Assembly: GCF_009497655.1 (NCBI RefSeq)
Contig: NZ_CP023317.1
Span: 4,803,501-4,867,500 of the forward strand
Reading direction: 5' to 3'
Length of the DNA stretch: 64,000 nucleotides
From: Priestia megaterium
GTDB taxonomy: Bacteria > Bacillota > Bacilli > Bacillales > Bacillaceae_H
Below are positions 62,628-64,000 of this stretch, one piece after another (position 1 is the first letter of the stretch; each line of letters starts with the position of its first letter). The notes under the pieces were generated by a model that was not told the DNA's origin, ran no database searches, and worked only from the letters and a program-made list of their open reading frames with translations. The translations under genes and the position numbers were made by a program.

Positions 62628-64000
62628 ATGAGTTCGTTTTCAGATCACTTACAGCACCAATTTATACATCATTTCCCGTACAGTGATGCACGCTATCGTA
62701 CAAATGCCCAAGCAGGACTAGACCTTTACCGTACCCATTCATTCTTCATTTTGCACAATGATGAACAGATATTAAACGTTAAAATCGATTCGTTTTATGT
62801 TGAACTAAACAAACAGCTACTCCCTGAAAGTACCTGTTCTTGTCAGCATAACGGATTTTGTGAACACTGCTTTGCAGCGTTTTTTTATATGTATTCATTA
62901 ATAGAACCGCTTTCGCCCCTATTCAAAGAATGGCGAAACCATGAGAAAGAAGCTTTGACTATGCTATCTGCCAAACAAGTGTTAAAAAAACCCAAGGCAA
63001 CTTTTCAAGAGTGGAGACAAACTTTTGAGGAGCAGTATACGCTTTTTATGCAGGGGCGGAACGAAAATGACCGGTCCATTTATCATGAATATTATCAGTA
63101 CTATTACCGTTCTTTAGTGAAAAAAGCTCCTGAGCATCCATTGCTTTATGCTTTATTTTGTATGTATGGAGCGGTTCATACATTTTATAAACTATCAGCT
63201 CAATTACAGGCACATCAGCTTTCTACTAACATCGAGGAATCATTCGTATATAGTCACGTCTACAAAATAACAAATGAAATTTATGCTACCGCTGATTCAT
63301 TAAAGCAAACGAAATACGATCGGGATGCATTATCTATTATAGAGGACAGCATCCCATACATCCGAGAATTATTGCATAATGATATGCCTTTACAATATGA
63401 GCGTATTGAAATTTATCGCGTTATTTGGCAAAAAGTCTTCACGTTAGAAAGATGGCGAAAAAATGAGGAACGCGAATTAAAAGCCAAGCATGGTTCTTTT
63501 ATAAATAATACAGCTCTTTCCTATCTTTTATTTCTTCAAGAAAAAGATAGAGAAGCAAAAGAACGTTTGAGCGATGGAACATTACAAATGATTCCCTATC
63601 TTATCCCTTGGTTAAATGATTTATTGCACGAAAAAGAAACTGACCGCTTTGCTCAGTGGGGCTCTTATATAATGACCTATATAGGAGATTACGTACGCAC
63701 CGTTCCAACTACTTATCAAGGAAGCCGAAATATGGTCTCCATGATTGTAAATTTATTTCAGCACTATAAAGACTTAACGAACGAGCAAACTTTGTATACT
63801 GAAGCATTGCAAACATTACTTCCCTATAGTTTTATTGAATACAGTGATTTTCTATATGCTTCTAACCAATTAAAAAAATGGGTTGAATTACAGGTGCTTC
63901 TTCAATATGACAGCATTAAATATGACGAGCAAACGATAGAGGCCTTAAAACAAAAAGATGAAAAGCTGGTTATTCCTCTTTATCATCAAATGATTTCAAA
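62628..64000 (+). CDS. SWIM zinc-finger protein, YwqB-like (partial)
   Basis: The frame is open for 457 codons from an ATG after AAAGGAATGGGATT and runs off the right edge. Residues near 80-95 contain the SWIM motif CSCQHNGFCEHCFAAFF (C-x-C-x5-C-x-H pattern). The rest is helical and low in similarity to anything I recognise. B. subtilis ywqB, a SWIM protein, lies beside the SNF2 helicase gene ywqA; the window ends before it can be seen whether a helicase follows. Confidence 0.8.
   Translation, partial: MSSFSDHLQHQFIHHFPYSDARYRTNAQAGLDLYRTHSFFILHNDEQILNVKIDSFYVELNKQLLPESTCSCQHNGFCEHCFAAFFYMYSLIEPLSPLFKEWRNHEKEALTMLSAKQVLKKPKATFQEWRQTFEEQYTLFMQGRNENDRSIYHEYYQYYYRSLVKKAPEHPLLYALFCMYGAVHTFYKLSAQLQAHQLSTNIEESFVYSHVYKITNEIYATADSLKQTKYDRDALSIIEDSIPYIRELLHNDMPLQYERIEIYRVIWQKVFTLERWRKNEERELKAKHGSFINNTALSYLLFLQEKDREAKERLSDGTLQMIPYLIPWLNDLLHEKETDRFAQWGSYIMTYIGDYVRTVPTTYQGSRNMVSMIVNLFQHYKDLTNEQTLYTEALQTLLPYSFIEYSDFLYASNQLKKWVELQVLLQYDSIKYDEQTIEALKQKDEKLVIPLYHQMIS

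Noticed and set aside
1-64000. CRISPR array, insertion sequence, prophage, tRNA or rRNA
   Set aside because: I saw no regularly spaced repeats, transposase or integrase motifs, or structural RNA sequences; the hairpins found are terminators or short dyads.

Overview
This window comes from the chromosome of a low-GC Gram-positive bacterium of the family Bacillaceae, most likely a Bacillus or Priestia (B. megaterium-like) species. Four things point there: AT-rich intergenic DNA, strong AGGAGG-type ribosome binding sites with frequent TTG and GTG starts, Bacillus-type promoters (sigma A, B, D, W and 54), and a gene order that largely follows the B. subtilis arc from hisZG through uvrBA, ftsEX, secA, the flagellar and comF genes and degSU to tagO. 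The species assignment is inference. I see no transposase, phage gene, CRISPR array, rRNA or tRNA.

Layout. 1-4.7 kb: hisG (partial) and hisZ, then the hprK-lgt-ppaX-yvoF operon. 4.9-7 kb: the yvlABCD-type envelope-stress operon with a sigma W promoter. 7-12 kb: uvrBA with a LexA box. 12.2-15 kb: proline dehydrogenase and a sigma54-activator-like regulator that has lost its sigma54-contact and ATPase residues. 15.2-21.4 kb: csbA, minJ, ctpB, an EnvC-like M23 hydrolase and ftsEX, all cell division or wall genes. 21.7-25.5 kb: a flavodoxin-fold reductase, cytochrome c-551, and phoD-tatA-tatC with a Pho box. 25.7-30.7 kb: prfB with its programmed +1 frameshift, secA, a GNAT acetyltransferase and hpf with a sigma B promoter.

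30.9-46.5 kb is a flagellar region (fliD-fliS-fliT; csrA-fliW; flgL-flgK-flgN-flgM-yvyF). Where B. subtilis carries flagellin (hag) and flaG, this genome instead has about 8 kb of accessory genes: a DUF2140-like protein, gabP behind a textbook sigma54 promoter, a sodium:solute symporter very similar to the animal high-affinity choline transporter CHT1, and the choline-to-glycine-betaine genes gbsA, gbsB and gbsR. 46.6-53 kb: comFC-comFA (no comFB), degV, a yaaR/fliS-paralogue pair, and degU-degS. 53.5-64 kb: yvyE, an LCP wall-polymer ligase, tagO, the yuaF-floT flotillin operon with a perfect sigma W promoter, and genes for nucleotide-sugar and wall-polymer synthesis (tagA-like, wecC-like, gtaB), ending in a partial SWIM zinc-finger gene.

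How they work together. The window combines housekeeping (secretion, translation termination, excision repair), envelope and division control, motility with its CsrA-FliW and FlgM checkpoints, competence, and the DegS-DegU switch. The accessory insertions concern proline, GABA and choline/betaine. The most notable observations are the CHT1-like transporter in a betaine-synthesis locus, the degenerate enhancer-binding protein beside proline dehydrogenase, the missing flagellin slot, and the second FliS copy paired with YaaR.
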